Of a DNA stretch of 37,559 nucleotides, positions 17,264-27,412 are shown piece by piece. The number at the start of each line of letters is the position of its first letter. Position 1 is the first letter of the stretch. The translations under genes and the position numbers were made by a program. The notes under the pieces are model-generated. The model saw only the letters and a program-made list of their open reading frames with translations, searched no databases and was not told the origin of the DNA. The DNA is from Bacillota bacterium (GTDB taxonomy: Bacteria; Bacillota; Dethiobacteria; DTU022): NCBI GenBank assembly GCA_029552125.1, contig JAKPEE010000147.1, positions 1-37,559 on the forward strand, in the 5' to 3' direction.

Positions 17264-17626
17264 TTACGGTGATACTTTGGGGTTTCTTTGCAGGTACAGG
17301 TGGAAAAAGAATTCACCTACAGCGACCAGGACGGCAAAGGTTAGCAGTGAAGCCGGGGTGACCCGAAATGCGCCGCTAATTAAACTGAAGATATAAGCAG
17401 TCAGAGCGGCCAGCCCCCCGTCGGCGATAGAAGCAATCAGGTTGCCGGCAGCCGGTAAAATCGCCAGATCTCCAAGAAGATAATTAAGGGCAGTTGCCGC
17501 CAAGGCCAGGCCGATAATCCAGCTCCAGGGGTTGCCTCCCGCTACCCAGGCAAAGGCGATAACGGCAAACAGCAAAGTTAAAGCGAATTTACTGATTAAA
17601 GCGCTCCACGTGGTCATATAATTCAT
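17264..17626 (-). CDS. DUF2512 family membrane protein
   Basis: 120 aa, 4 TM, YndM-like. Confidence 0.75.
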   Translation of the reverse strand: MNYMTTWSALISKFALTLLFAVIAFAWVAGGNPWSWIIGLALAATALNYLLGDLAILPAAGNLIASIADGGLAALTAYIFSLISGAFRVTPASLLTFAVLVAVGEFFFHLYLQRNPKVSP

Positions 17627-17725
17627 ACCCCCAATTGTGGCCCTGTGATCGTCGAACTATCTCCTTAATCCAACTGGCAGCCCTGCAAAGCCGGCCGGGA
17701 CTGGATGGCACTTTAAATGACATCT

Positions 17726-18418
17726 CTAGTGCGGTTGGTCCGGGCTGCCGGCAGGCTGCTGGAAAGAAGGAGGTTGGGGCTGCTCCAGGGAAAATTGACG
17801 GCCCCCAACATTGGAAAGATCAAAATAGAGCCTGGCGTTTTCATCAACACCCCAGTCGCGAGATGAACCGGAATCCTGCACCTTCAGCAAAGCCTGCCGG
17901 AAAAGAGTGTTGTGAGCCTCTTCCCGGTTTAAGAGAAAGTCAATCATCTCGCGGACATGTTTATCATTAATCTGGCGATGCAGATACTCGTATACCACCT
18001 TGGCTCGTTGCTCCGCGGCAATGTTGGACAGCAAATCCGCGGGTAGATCCCCGGTTACATTGACATAAGCAGCCGTCCAGGGAACCCCGGAACCATTAAC
18101 TAAATGCGGCGCCAGTCCGGTGAGCACATGATGTTCGATGGTCCCGCTTTCCACCGCTTCAGCCTGGACATCATGACCGTTTAACAGATTTACGGCTGTG
18201 GAGACCATTTCCATATGGCTCAACTCTTCCGCAGCGATATCCATAAACAGATCTTTTATTTCGGGATCTTTAATGCGGAAACTTTGAGAGATATACTGCA
18301 TGGCCGCCTTTAGCTCACCCTGCGGCCCGCCCAACTGTTCCACGAGCATGGCGGCGTAGGTGGGGTTGGGCTTCTCCACCTTTACCGGTTGGAGCAGGTT
18401 TCGATCATATTTAAACAT
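17726..18418 (-). CDS. Manganese catalase family / CotJC-like spore coat protein
   Basis: Di-Mn ligand motifs AAEELSHMEM and LLNREEAHNTLFRQAL. Confidence 0.9.
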   Translation of the reverse strand: MFKYDRNLLQPVKVEKPNPTYAAMLVEQLGGPQGELKAAMQYISQSFRIKDPEIKDLFMDIAAEELSHMEMVSTAVNLLNGHDVQAEAVESGTIEHHVLTGLAPHLVNGSGVPWTAAYVNVTGDLPADLLSNIAAEQRAKVVYEYLHRQINDKHVREMIDFLLNREEAHNTLFRQALLKVQDSGSSRDWGVDENARLYFDLSNVGGRQFSLEQPQPPSFQQPAGSPDQPH

Positions 18419-18651
18419 CAGCTAACCTCCCTAGATGAATATAACCTTTCGATACCTCCTTTAATCATGGTTATCTTGCCTTGTGCCGCAGAATTTATGC
18501 AAAATGCCCGTCTTGCCGGGGAAGAGATTTTTCCCACCCGGTAGGCCCCCGGGGCAAAAACCGGCAGCAAGGTTACGGCATCATTCCCTCTAAATTTCAG
18601 GTATAGGACAAACCGCGGGCTTAATAGGTTATCCTTGAGGAGGGGAAAAAA

Positions 18652-19281
18652 ATGAAAAATGATATTTCGATTAAAGATCTCGGCACTCTGGCGGAAGATG
18701 AAAAAAACCTTTTGCTGGAGTACTGCCGCTCCGCATTTGCCGATAAAGCACTGGCCAGGCAAAAAACCAGCCGGAAAAGCATAACCCTGGCAAAAGATAA
18801 TCAGTACACTTATAAACTGGTAGCCGAGATTGACGACAAAAGGCCTGTGAAAACAGTGGAAAAAGCAGTGGGCGAACTGGGCCTTTCTGCTGAAGCGACC
18901 AAAAAAATTTTAAAAGGGTACCAGGATCGGGACATAAAAAAATACCAGATCGCCGATATTAAATACCTTTCTGAACTGATTCAGATGCTGGAGCCGGCGC
19001 AGCAGAAAAAAGCGGTGGATCTGATCGTGCAAAACCGCAAAGACCTCTACCATGTTAACAAGGAAGATGTAGTCATGCTCCTGATCAGCGCAAACCAGGT
19101 TAGCCCTTATTTCGCCGAAGTATGGTATAACGGGATGATCCGCCTGCTGGAAAAAATTAACCGCAAAACAGCCGTGGAGAAAGAGTTCCTTAACGAGATC
19201 GATCCCATTTATCAAAAAGACCTGAAACGAAAGTTAAAAACCGCCTCCGCCAGGCTCGACGAATTGAAACAAAAGATCTGA
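18652..19281 (+). CDS. Hypothetical protein, 209 aa, lysine-rich and helical
   Basis: SD GAGGAGGGG, long ORF; no family recognised. Confidence 0.8.
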   Translation: MKNDISIKDLGTLAEDEKNLLLEYCRSAFADKALARQKTSRKSITLAKDNQYTYKLVAEIDDKRPVKTVEKAVGELGLSAEATKKILKGYQDRDIKKYQIADIKYLSELIQMLEPAQQKKAVDLIVQNRKDLYHVNKEDVVMLLISANQVSPYFAEVWYNGMIRLLEKINRKTAVEKEFLNEIDPIYQKDLKRKLKTASARLDELKQKI

Positions 19282-19411
19282 CTGGACATCCACAATAGCC
19301 GCCCGGTGCACCCTGCCGCATACAACACTCCCGCCAGCTCACTTACGGTATGTTATCCCGGCTATCTCTTTGCTACAATAAGGGTATCTGATCAAAAAGG
19401 GAGGTCTACCG

Positions 19412-20014
19412 GTGCGGGTAATTTCCGGTACCGCCCGGGGCATGAAGCTTAAGGTTCCCCCGGGAGAGGCCATCAGGCCAACCGCCGACCGGGTTAAAGA
19501 AGCGCTGTTCAATATACTGGGAGCCCGGGTAATCGGGGCGGCAGTGGTGGATTTATTTGCCGGCAGCGGCGCCCTCGGTATTGAGGCGCTGAGCAGGGGG
19601 GCGGCCTGTTGTACTTTTGTGGAAAACAAGCGATCCCACCTGGCTGTAATCAGGCATAACCTGCAGCAAACCGGTTTAATTAACCGGGCCCGCCTCTTGG
19701 ACCGGGAGGCCACCGCGGCCCTGCAACTTCTCGGCCGTGAAGGCGGGCAGGCCGATTTAATTTTCCTTGATCCGCCTTACTGCAGCACCCTCATTTCCGG
19801 GGTGCTGCAGGCTGTACACCGGCTGCGGCTCCTGCGGGAGGGCGGGCTGGTGGTAGTGGAATTTTCCCGGCACAACTGTAACTGGGTGTCGCTGTATCCC
19901 GGGATGAGGCTAAAAAAATACGGTGACACGCAACTGGCCTTTATTGATGGATCAGTGCTAGATGCGGCGGCGGCTGAAAAAGAAGGCCAGGCGAATGGCC
20001 CGGATCATGTATAA
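19412..20014 (+). CDS. rsmD: 16S rRNA (guanine966-N2)-methyltransferase RsmD
   Basis: MRVISGTARG, DLFAGSGALGIEALSRGA, LIFLDPPY; GTG start. Confidence 0.95.
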   Translation: MRVISGTARGMKLKVPPGEAIRPTADRVKEALFNILGARVIGAAVVDLFAGSGALGIEALSRGAACCTFVENKRSHLAVIRHNLQQTGLINRARLLDREATAALQLLGREGGQADLIFLDPPYCSTLISGVLQAVHRLRLLREGGLVVVEFSRHNCNWVSLYPGMRLKKYGDTQLAFIDGSVLDAAAAEKEGQANGPDHV

Positions 20015-21310
20015 TACGGCAGCCACAACGGTCAGGAGGCCCAAAAACAAGGTGAGCTGGTTTAGCATAAACACAGTCCTGGTCCACCAGAAGGAAATGC
20101 TGCTAACCGGCCGGGTCTGCAGGAACACCGACAACGCCAGCCGCCCCAGGACGGCGCTGGCGGGCCCCAGCAGCAGCGCCGTATAAACTCCCGCCAGGAC
20201 AGCGTGCACCAACCGGGCCAGGATATACGGAGCAATCCGGATATCTGACTTGGAAATGATGCTGGCTACCTGGGCATGCACGGAAAGGCCGCTAAAGGCG
20301 ATAATCATGCTGCAGGCAATAATTTTATCCCGCATGGCGGCGCCGGCCGCCTCCGCTGCAAACTGGCAGCCCAGGTCAATTTCGAACAAACCGCTGATCA
20401 GGGCCGGAGCCAGCTCCGGGCTAAGGCCGCCCAGTTTTAACAAAGGCTCAAAAAACTGGCCCAGCAAACCGACTACCCCGATCAGATCAAGAATGCGTAT
20501 AATCACTGAAAAAAGAATAATAAAACCGCCGACAAGCAACAGGGTGTCCACGGATTTGCGGATGGCGTCACCCATTAGCTGCCCCAGGGGGCGGCCGTCC
20601 TCCGCCCGGGCCTGCACCAGGGCTTGCAGGGCGCGGGAGATCAGGCGTCCCCTGCCGGGGGTAGCATCCGGCGAACCGGGCTCGCCGCGGCGGTAGAAGC
20701 GAAGCAGCAGCCCCAGGGTAATGCTGGACAAATAGTGAGCCAGGGTGATGGAAAGCCCCGCCTGGGGAAAACCAAGCATACCCACGGCCACTGCCCCAGA
20801 CATAAACAGGGGATCCGCGGTGTTGGTAAAACTTAACAGCCTTTCCGCTTCAACGCGGTTGCACAGCTTTCGCTCGCGCAGCTCCGCCGTCAGAACCGCA
20901 CCGATGGGGAAGCCGGAAGCCAGGCCCATGGCCAGGACAAAGGAGCCTGCTCCGGGGACATTGAAAAGAGGCCGCATCACCGGTTCCAGAAATACTCCCA
21001 TCATATGAACCACGCCAAACCCGATAAGAATCTGCGAAAAAACAAAAAAGGGCAAAAGGGCCGGAAAGACTATATGCCACCATACTTCCAGGCCGGCTAC
21101 AGAAGCGCTGAATGCTTCCTGGGGAAAGCGAACCATCGAAATGGTAAGAAACAAGGCCAAAACAGCCAGTAAATATGTAACCAGGTGGCGTTTATGCCCG
21201 CCCAGGGTGAGGCGCATGCGGTAGAGCAGGAAAAAAAACAGCAAGATTACAGCCGCAGCAATGACATAAAGCAACAGGCCTACCCCTCCCGCCGTTTTTA
21301 GTGCCGTCAT
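19958..21310 (-). CDS. ylbJ: Sporulation integral membrane protein YlbJ-like (nucleoside recognition domain)
   Basis: FPALLPFFVFSQILIGFGVVHMMG, GLASGFPIGAVLTAELRE. Confidence 0.88.
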   Translation of the reverse strand: MTALKTAGGVGLLLYVIAAAVILLFFFLLYRMRLTLGGHKRHLVTYLLAVLALFLTISMVRFPQEAFSASVAGLEVWWHIVFPALLPFFVFSQILIGFGVVHMMGVFLEPVMRPLFNVPGAGSFVLAMGLASGFPIGAVLTAELRERKLCNRVEAERLLSFTNTADPLFMSGAVAVGMLGFPQAGLSITLAHYLSSITLGLLLRFYRRGEPGSPDATPGRGRLISRALQALVQARAEDGRPLGQLMGDAIRKSVDTLLLVGGFIILFSVIIRILDLIGVVGLLGQFFEPLLKLGGLSPELAPALISGLFEIDLGCQFAAEAAGAAMRDKIIACSMIIAFSGLSVHAQVASIISKSDIRIAPYILARLVHAVLAGVYTALLLGPASAVLGRLALSVFLQTRPVSSISFWWTRTVFMLNQLTLFLGLLTVVAAVLYMIRAIRLAFFFSRRRI

Positions 21311-21392
21311 GTAATTTATTTATAATATGTTTATGAGAGGGGTAGACCAAATATTTGCCGGAGTCCGGATCAAGGCCTATCATTATTAACAT

Positions 21393-21623
21393 TTAACAAT
21401 AGCGGTTCCGGCCCAGGCCGTGCTTGTTGAAAACCCGCGGATTAACTTCAGCCAGATGGGTAAAAAAGCGTTGTAAACGGCTGTTTTTCATATGATCCTG
21501 CCGTGTTGATCCATCCCGGCATTCAGCGCACAAAAATCCGTTTGTCTGCTCCGCCGTGCGAAAAGCGGCAGCCCGCTCACTCAAAATAGCGATACATTGC
21601 GGTTCGCCTGTCATATACAACAC
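21393..21623 (-). CDS. Small hypothetical protein with a CxxC motif
   Basis: 76 aa ORF, SD-like AGGAGGTG upstream. Confidence 0.5.
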   Translation of the reverse strand: MLYMTGEPQCIAILSERAAAFRTAEQTNGFLCAECRDGSTRQDHMKNSRLQRFFTHLAEVNPRVFNKHGLGRNRYC

Positions 21624-21867
21624 CTCCTAATCCTGCCAATGTTGCAACGATGTTTGCTTCTGCCTTAACTTCTTTTCCGGCCGGTGAAGTTTGAGGGTAG
21701 CTTTATAATAGCATAGAATTCATAGTATTTCAATAGTTTTAATAGTTAAAGAAATCACTAACAAGCTCCTATTTGCCTTGCCTGGTGTTAGCCATGAGAC
21801 CTCCTTTGACTGAAAAACGGGCAAACTGGTAAACTTAGAAAAAGACTACGAAAGGGGACAGATAAGC

Positions 21868-22089
21868 ATGGAAAATCAGGGTGAAAAAATTACGTTCAAG
21901 GTGGAGGGCATGAGCTGCAACCATTGCAAGCAAAGCATTGAAAGGGCGGTCAGAGCTTTGCCCGGAGTTACCTCGGCCACGGTGGACCTGGCGCAAAATG
22001 AAGTGGACATTTCCTTTGATCCGCAGAAGGTGAAAAAAGAGGAGTTGCAAGCGGCCATAACCGGCGCCGGCTACCGGGTTGTGGGCTAA
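21868..22089 (+). CDS. Heavy-metal-associated (CopZ-like) copper chaperone
   Basis: GMSCNHC metal-binding motif, 73 aa. Confidence 0.92.
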   Translation: MENQGEKITFKVEGMSCNHCKQSIERAVRALPGVTSATVDLAQNEVDISFDPQKVKKEELQAAITGAGYRVVG

Positions 22090-22127
22090 ACCAGTATACA
22101 GAATACAAAATACTGTATACTAATATA

Positions 22128-23228
22128 CTATCTTTTTAGCACTTCCTCCAGCGCTTCCAGGAAACGGCGATTCTGCTCGGCGGTGCCGAAAGTAACCCGG
22201 ATATAGGTGGGGTAGCCAAAAATATCCCCGGTACGGACAATGACCCCCCGTTGCAGCAGCTTCTGAAATACTTTGCGGGAATCAACTTTAACGTCCACAA
22301 AGCAAAAGTTGGCCTGGGAAGGGACCGGCTCCAGCCCCAGTTTCATCAATCCTTCTCTTAACTGCGCCTGGCCTTCAGCCGCCAGGGCCCTGCTTTGCCG
22401 AACATGTTCTTCGTCTTCCAGGGCTGCCTGGGCGGCGGCCTGGGCGGCGCTGTTAACGTTAAAAGGCTCCCGCACCCGGTTTAAATCGGCTATCACCTCG
22501 GCCGGGGCGGCGCCATAACCGATGCGCAGCCCCGCCAGGCCGTAGATCTTGGAAAAAGTGCGCAGCACGATCACCGGGAGCCCTGCCCGGACATATTCCA
22601 GGCCGGCGTCGCTGCCGTAGCAATCCGCATATTCGTAGTAGGCCTGGTCAAGCACCACCAGGACGCCGGCAGGCAATTGTTGCAGAAAACGATCCAGCCG
22701 CTCTTTATCGACCGCAGAGCCGGTGGGGTTATTGGGACTGCAGATGAAAATAAGGCGGGTGCGTTCATTTACGGCCGCGGCCAGTTCATCCAGGTTGAAT
22801 TCAAAATATTTTCCCCGGAGAGGGATCGCGCGCGGGATACCGCCCATCATGCGCATGGCAAACTCATACTCGGAAAAGGTAGGGCTGACGGCAAGCGATT
22901 CATCACCCGGATTGATGTAGGTCCGGGTAATTAAGCTGAGGATCTCGTCTGAGCCGTTGCCGAACACCAGTTGCTGCGGCTGCAGTGCCAGCTTCTCGGC
23001 CAGGGACTGCTTTAAATAAAAACAGTTCCCGTCGGGATAGTAATGCAGGCGGGGCAACAGTTCCTGTAAAGCCTGCAGGGCCAGGGGAGACGGGCCCAGC
23101 GGGTTTTCGTTGGAAGCCAGCTTGATTACATTTTTCAAGCCCAGTTCCCGCTCCACCTCTTCCACCGGTTTCCCGGGGACATACGGCTTAATTAAATCAA
23201 TGCAGGATCTTTTCTCCGGTTTACTCAC
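22128..23228 (-). CDS. hisC: Histidinol-phosphate aminotransferase
   Basis: KLASNENPLGPSP, FICSPNNPTG, RTFSKIYGLAGLRIGYG; GTG start with SD GGGAGGAG. Confidence 0.94.
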   Translation of the reverse strand: MSKPEKRSCIDLIKPYVPGKPVEEVERELGLKNVIKLASNENPLGPSPLALQALQELLPRLHYYPDGNCFYLKQSLAEKLALQPQQLVFGNGSDEILSLITRTYINPGDESLAVSPTFSEYEFAMRMMGGIPRAIPLRGKYFEFNLDELAAAVNERTRLIFICSPNNPTGSAVDKERLDRFLQQLPAGVLVVLDQAYYEYADCYGSDAGLEYVRAGLPVIVLRTFSKIYGLAGLRIGYGAAPAEVIADLNRVREPFNVNSAAQAAAQAALEDEEHVRQSRALAAEGQAQLREGLMKLGLEPVPSQANFCFVDVKVDSRKVFQKLLQRGVIVRTGDIFGYPTYIRVTFGTAEQNRRFLEALEEVLKR

Positions 23229-23430
23229 GGCTTTCTCCTCCCGAGCCCATAATATGAACGTAAACCCATTATACACCAAACCTGACGCGGAAAAAACTCT
23301 CATCCAGGCAAACCTCTGCTGATGCCCTGGAGAAGGCAGCCGCCTCTAAAGATTCACCCGGGGAAGGGGAGGTCTCAAACAAGGCATACCCCGGAGCTAC
23401 CGGGCATAATGTGTAAGCGGGGGGATTTTT

Positions 23431-24210
23431 ATGTTTATGACCATCATTATAAAAAAAAGCCGGCTGGCGCTGATTTTAGCTCTGGCTGCCATCTTGCTGC
23501 TACTGCTTTTAACTCCCCTGTTCAACCTGCCCGGCCGGCTGGCGGCAGTGTTCAACCAGAGCGAACGCCTGGTGCCCATCTACTATGTCGATACTACAGA
23601 AAAAAAAGTGGCCGTCTCTTTTGACGCCAGTTGGGGCGCTGAGCGCACGCAGCAAATCCTGGACACTTTAAAACAGTATGAAATTAAAACTACCTTTTTC
23701 CTGACCGGTTTCTGGGTGGAAGATTACCCGGAGTATGTTAAACTAATTGTCGAAGAGGGGCACGAACTGGGCAACCATACTTTCAGCCACCCGCACATGA
23801 ACAGCCTCACCCCCGGGCAGATTCGCGAAGAGCTGGAGAAACTGGAGCAGATGCTCATGGAAGTAGCCGGAGTAAAACCGTCTCTGTTCCGGCCGCCATT
23901 CGGAGAATACAACAATGAAGTAATCCGTATAGCCAGTGAAATGGGTTATAAATCCATTCAGTGGAGCATTGATTCACTGGACTGGCAAAATATCAGCAAA
24001 GAAGAGATGATCAACCGGGTTACCAGCCGGGCTCACAAGGGAGCGATCATTCTTTTTCACAACAACGGTCTTCATACCGCCGATGCTTTGCCCGAGATTA
24101 TTGAGTATTTCCAGAAAAACGGTTACCAGATCGTACCCATCTCAGAGTTGATTTATCACGATAACTATTATATCGACCCGCACAGCGGCGCTCAAATTAA
24201 AAAGCAATAG
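23431..24210 (+). CDS. Polysaccharide deacetylase family protein (PdaB-like)
   Basis: VSFDASWG, TTFFLTGFW, GNHTFSHPHM, FRPPFGEYN. Confidence 0.92.
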   Translation: MFMTIIIKKSRLALILALAAILLLLLLTPLFNLPGRLAAVFNQSERLVPIYYVDTTEKKVAVSFDASWGAERTQQILDTLKQYEIKTTFFLTGFWVEDYPEYVKLIVEEGHELGNHTFSHPHMNSLTPGQIREELEKLEQMLMEVAGVKPSLFRPPFGEYNNEVIRIASEMGYKSIQWSIDSLDWQNISKEEMINRVTSRAHKGAIILFHNNGLHTADALPEIIEYFQKNGYQIVPISELIYHDNYYIDPHSGAQIKKQ

Positions 24211-24374
24211 CGATTTCGGCGTGGCATTAGGCACCGCGCCATCCGGGTTACCACGGTGCTGCTGATGCCCAGGGAAGGGCACAGCTTGCAGCACGGCAAA
24301 GAAAACAAAAATTACTGGTTGTCGCTGTCGCTTCTCTCTGGTATAATGCAGATAATTATTTAGTAAAGCCAAAA

Positions 24375-24607
24375 ACAATGACGGGGCCAAAAGCTTCAAT
24401 TCCACCATCCAGAGAGGGACTCCGCCGGCTGCAAGGGTCCCTGGCTGCCTGAAGTCATAAGCCTCCCCCGAGTTGCCCGCTGAAAATTTAAGTAGGCCGG
24501 GCCGGCAGAGATGCCGTTATCAAACAACGAGCGGTTCCTTGATCAGGAACAACAGGAGTGGTACCGCGGGAACAGGCCCGTCTCTTATCCAGAGACGGGT
24601 TTTTTTA
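24375..24607 (+). ncRNA. T-box leader RNA with terminator
   Basis: Stem I elements AGAGAGGGAC...GGCTGCAAGGGTCCC, T-box motif GGAGTGGTACCGCGGG (24555-24570), terminator CCCGTCTC...GAGACGGGTTTTTTT. Confidence 0.92.
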
Positions 24608-24637
24608 TTTAGTAGTGTAACTCAGGAGGGCAACAAG

Positions 24638-25876
24638 ATGAGCATTGGCTGGCAAGAACTATTCGCCCGGAGGGCCCGTTGCATTACCGGATCCCAGATC
24701 AGGCAGTATTTCTCACTTACAGAAAAACCGGAGATCATCTCTTTTGCCGGCGGCTTTCCTGAAAGCCGCTGCTTTCCCGGCGAAGAAATCTCGCGGGTCA
24801 TTACTGATCTGATCACCAGCGATTGTCGCGGCACGCTGCAATACACGCCCACCGAAGGAAATTGGGATCTGCGTACTTATCTGGCCGGGAAAATGCAGCG
24901 TGAAGGCTCGCCCTGCGGGGTAGAAAACATCATCATTGTGGACGGCTCCCAGCAGGGACTGGATTTAATCTGCCGCCTTCTGATCAACCCGGGAGAGCCG
25001 GTCCTGGTGGAAGAACCGGCCTACATCGGCGGCATGGGCGCCATTACCTCTTACGGCGGTATACCCGTGGGGATTCCCATGGATTCACAAGGCATTATGC
25101 CCGATATCATGGAGAAAACTCTTCTCAAACTGAGGAAGCAGGGGCAAAGCCCCAAAGTCTTTTACACTGTAGCCAACTTTCACAACCCTACCGGCTACAC
25201 CACCAGCCTGGAGAGGCGTAAAATAGTAATGGAGCTGGCCCGCCGCTATAACCTGATCATTATTGAAGACAACCCGTATGGTGAGCTATGCTACGAAGGG
25301 GAAGTCCCGCCCAGTTATATCTCCCTGGATCGGGAAGGCCGGGTGGCCTACCTCGGTTCATACTCCAAAACATTTATCCCCGGCATCCGCATCGGCTGGA
25401 TCGCCGGAGCGGTACCGCTCATCGAAAAAATTTGCCTGGCCAAGCAGACCGCCGACCTCTGCTCTAACTCCCTGGGGCAGCGCCTGGCCTGTCACTTATC
25501 CCGGGAGGGCTACCTGGATCGGCACGTGAAGCGGCTGATCGGTTACTACCGCCGCAAGCGGGATGCCATGCTCGCCGCCATGGAACAATATTTTCCTCCG
25601 GAAATTAAGTTCAGCCGTCCCGGGGGAGGCTTTTTTACCTGGGTCACTTTCCCCCGCAGTTATCCTCCGGCCCGGGAGCTGCTGATGCTGGCCCTGGAGC
25701 GAAAAGTGGCTTTTGTGCACGGTGAAGGCTTCTTCAGCAACGGCGGCGGCACCCACTGCGCCCGCTTCTCTTTTAGCCAGGCGAGCCTGGAAGATATCGA
25801 CACCGGTATACGCCGCCTGGGCGAACTTTTCTATGAGGTCCGGGATCAAGCCGGCAGGCAGGCGGCCCATGGGTAG
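24638..25876 (+). CDS. PLP-dependent class I/II aminotransferase (2-aminoadipate transaminase-like)
   Basis: ISFAGGFPE, FHNPTGYT, GSYSKTFIPGIRIGW; ATG with SD AGGAGGG. Confidence 0.92.
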   Translation: MSIGWQELFARRARCITGSQIRQYFSLTEKPEIISFAGGFPESRCFPGEEISRVITDLITSDCRGTLQYTPTEGNWDLRTYLAGKMQREGSPCGVENIIIVDGSQQGLDLICRLLINPGEPVLVEEPAYIGGMGAITSYGGIPVGIPMDSQGIMPDIMEKTLLKLRKQGQSPKVFYTVANFHNPTGYTTSLERRKIVMELARRYNLIIIEDNPYGELCYEGEVPPSYISLDREGRVAYLGSYSKTFIPGIRIGWIAGAVPLIEKICLAKQTADLCSNSLGQRLACHLSREGYLDRHVKRLIGYYRRKRDAMLAAMEQYFPPEIKFSRPGGGFFTWVTFPRSYPPARELLMLALERKVAFVHGEGFFSNGGGTHCARFSFSQASLEDIDTGIRRLGELFYEVRDQAGRQAAHG

Positions 25877-25926
25877 GGGCAGAATACAGGAGAGAGGATA
25901 CAGGAAATAAAAGGGGGGAGTTGGTG

Positions 25927-26568
25927 ATGGGAAAAGTGGCGATAGTTGACAGCGGCTGCGCCAATTTAAGCAGCATCCACAAGGCGCTGCTTCGGGCCGG
26001 CATCACTGCCTTTGTCACTTCTGAAGCCAAAGCCATAACCGGAGCGGCCGGAGTCGTCTTTCCCGGAGTGGGCTCTTTTGAGCATGCCGCGGCGCTGCTC
26101 AAGCAAAAAGGGCTGGATGAAGCCCTGCTGCAATGCGCCGCCGCGGGTAAACCTTTTCTGGGAATCTGCCTGGGGCTCCAGCTTCTTTTTAGCTGCAGCG
26201 AAGAGCAAAGCTCCGCCACAAACCGACTTCCCTCCGGCCTCAATGTCATTCCCGGAAAAGTAATCCGCTTTTCCCATGGGCTGCCGGTGCCCCATGTGGG
26301 CTGGAACCGGGCTGTGCCCCGCTACCGGCACCCCCTTTTTGAAGGGCTGCCGGACGGCGCCTATTTTTACTTTACCCACTCATATTTTGTCCAGCCGGAG
26401 AATCCCGGGCATATCCTGGCCCTGGCGGAGTACGGGCACCCCTTTACCGCTGCCGCCGCCAGGCAAAACCTCATGGGAGTGCAGTTCCACCCGGAAAAGA
26501 GCGGTCCCGCAGGCTTGCGCCTCCTAAGCAATTTTGGTAAGATTATAGCCGATCCAGATTTATTGTAG
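25927..26568 (+). CDS. hisH: Imidazole glycerol phosphate synthase subunit HisH
   Basis: [17 protein letters not shown] (Cys nucleophile), VQFHPEKSG. Confidence 0.96.
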   Translation: MGKVAIVDSGCANLSSIHKALLRAGITAFVTSEAKAITGAAGVVFPGVGSFEHAAALLKQKGLDEALLQCAAAGKPFLGICLGLQLLFSCSEEQSSATNRLPSGLNVIPGKVIRFSHGLPVPHVGWNRAVPRYRHPLFEGLPDGAYFYFTHSYFVQPENPGHILALAEYGHPFTAAAARQNLMGVQFHPEKSGPAGLRLLSNFGKIIADPDLL

Positions 26569-26593
26569 CTTCCGTTCAGGAGAGAAGCCGGAG

Positions 26594-27412
26594 ATGCTGG
26601 CCAAACGAATTATCCCCTGCCTCGATGTTAAAGGCGGCCGCGTGGTCAAAGGAACCCGCTTTGTTAATTTAAGGGACGCGGGAGATCCGGTAGAGCTGGC
26701 CGCTTTTTATGACCGGGAAGGCGCGGACGAACTGATCTTTCTTGATATCACCGCCTCCTCCGAGGGGCGCCGCGCCATCCTCGATACGGTGCGCAAAACC
26801 GCGGCAGCAATCTTTATTCCCCTGACCGTGGGCGGTGGCATTGACTCGGTCGAATTCATGGGAGAGCTTCTCCAGAGCGGCGCCGATAAAGTTTCGATCA
26901 ACACCGCGGCCCTTAAAGACCCGGGCCTGATCCAGGCGGGGGCGGCCCGCTTCGGCAGCCAGTGTATTGTTGTCGCCATCGATGCCCGCAGGGTTAAAAG
27001 CGCGCCTCCGGAAGCACCCTGCTGGGAAGTATACAGCCACGGCGGCAGATACCCTACCGGGCGCGATGCCGTGCAGTGGGCGGTAGAGGTGGAAAAACTG
27101 GGCGCCGGCGAGATATTACTCACCTCCATGGACGCCGACGGCACCCTTAACGGTTATGACAACGCTCTTCTAGCCGCGGTGGCCGGCGCTGTATCCATAC
27201 CGGTAATCGCCTCGGGGGGCGCGGGCACCCTGCAGCACCTTTATGAGGCGCTTACTCTGGGGAAGGCTCACGCCGTTCTGGCCGCAACCATTCTCCATTA
27301 CGGGGCATACTCAATTCGCAGCATCAAACAGTTCCTTTCTGAAAAGGGTTTACCGGTCCGTCCGGTCAACCGGTACGCATTTAACTATTTGCCAGAGGAG
27401 GCTGGAGCATGA
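26594..27412 (+). CDS. hisF: Imidazole glycerol phosphate synthase subunit HisF
   Basis: [41 protein letters not shown]. Confidence 0.97.
   Translation: MLAKRIIPCLDVKGGRVVKGTRFVNLRDAGDPVELAAFYDREGADELIFLDITASSEGRRAILDTVRKTAAAIFIPLTVGGGIDSVEFMGELLQSGADKVSINTAALKDPGLIQAGAARFGSQCIVVAIDARRVKSAPPEAPCWEVYSHGGRYPTGRDAVQWAVEVEKLGAGEILLTSMDADGTLNGYDNALLAAVAGAVSIPVIASGGAGTLQHLYEALTLGKAHAVLAATILHYGAYSIRSIKQFLSEKGLPVRPVNRYAFNYLPEEAGA

Noticed and set aside
25927-27412. hisH/hisF as divergent, non-histidine IGPS paralogues
   Set aside because: Canonical catalytic motifs present (HisF CLDV and VAIDARRV; HisH GICLG and QFHPEKS)
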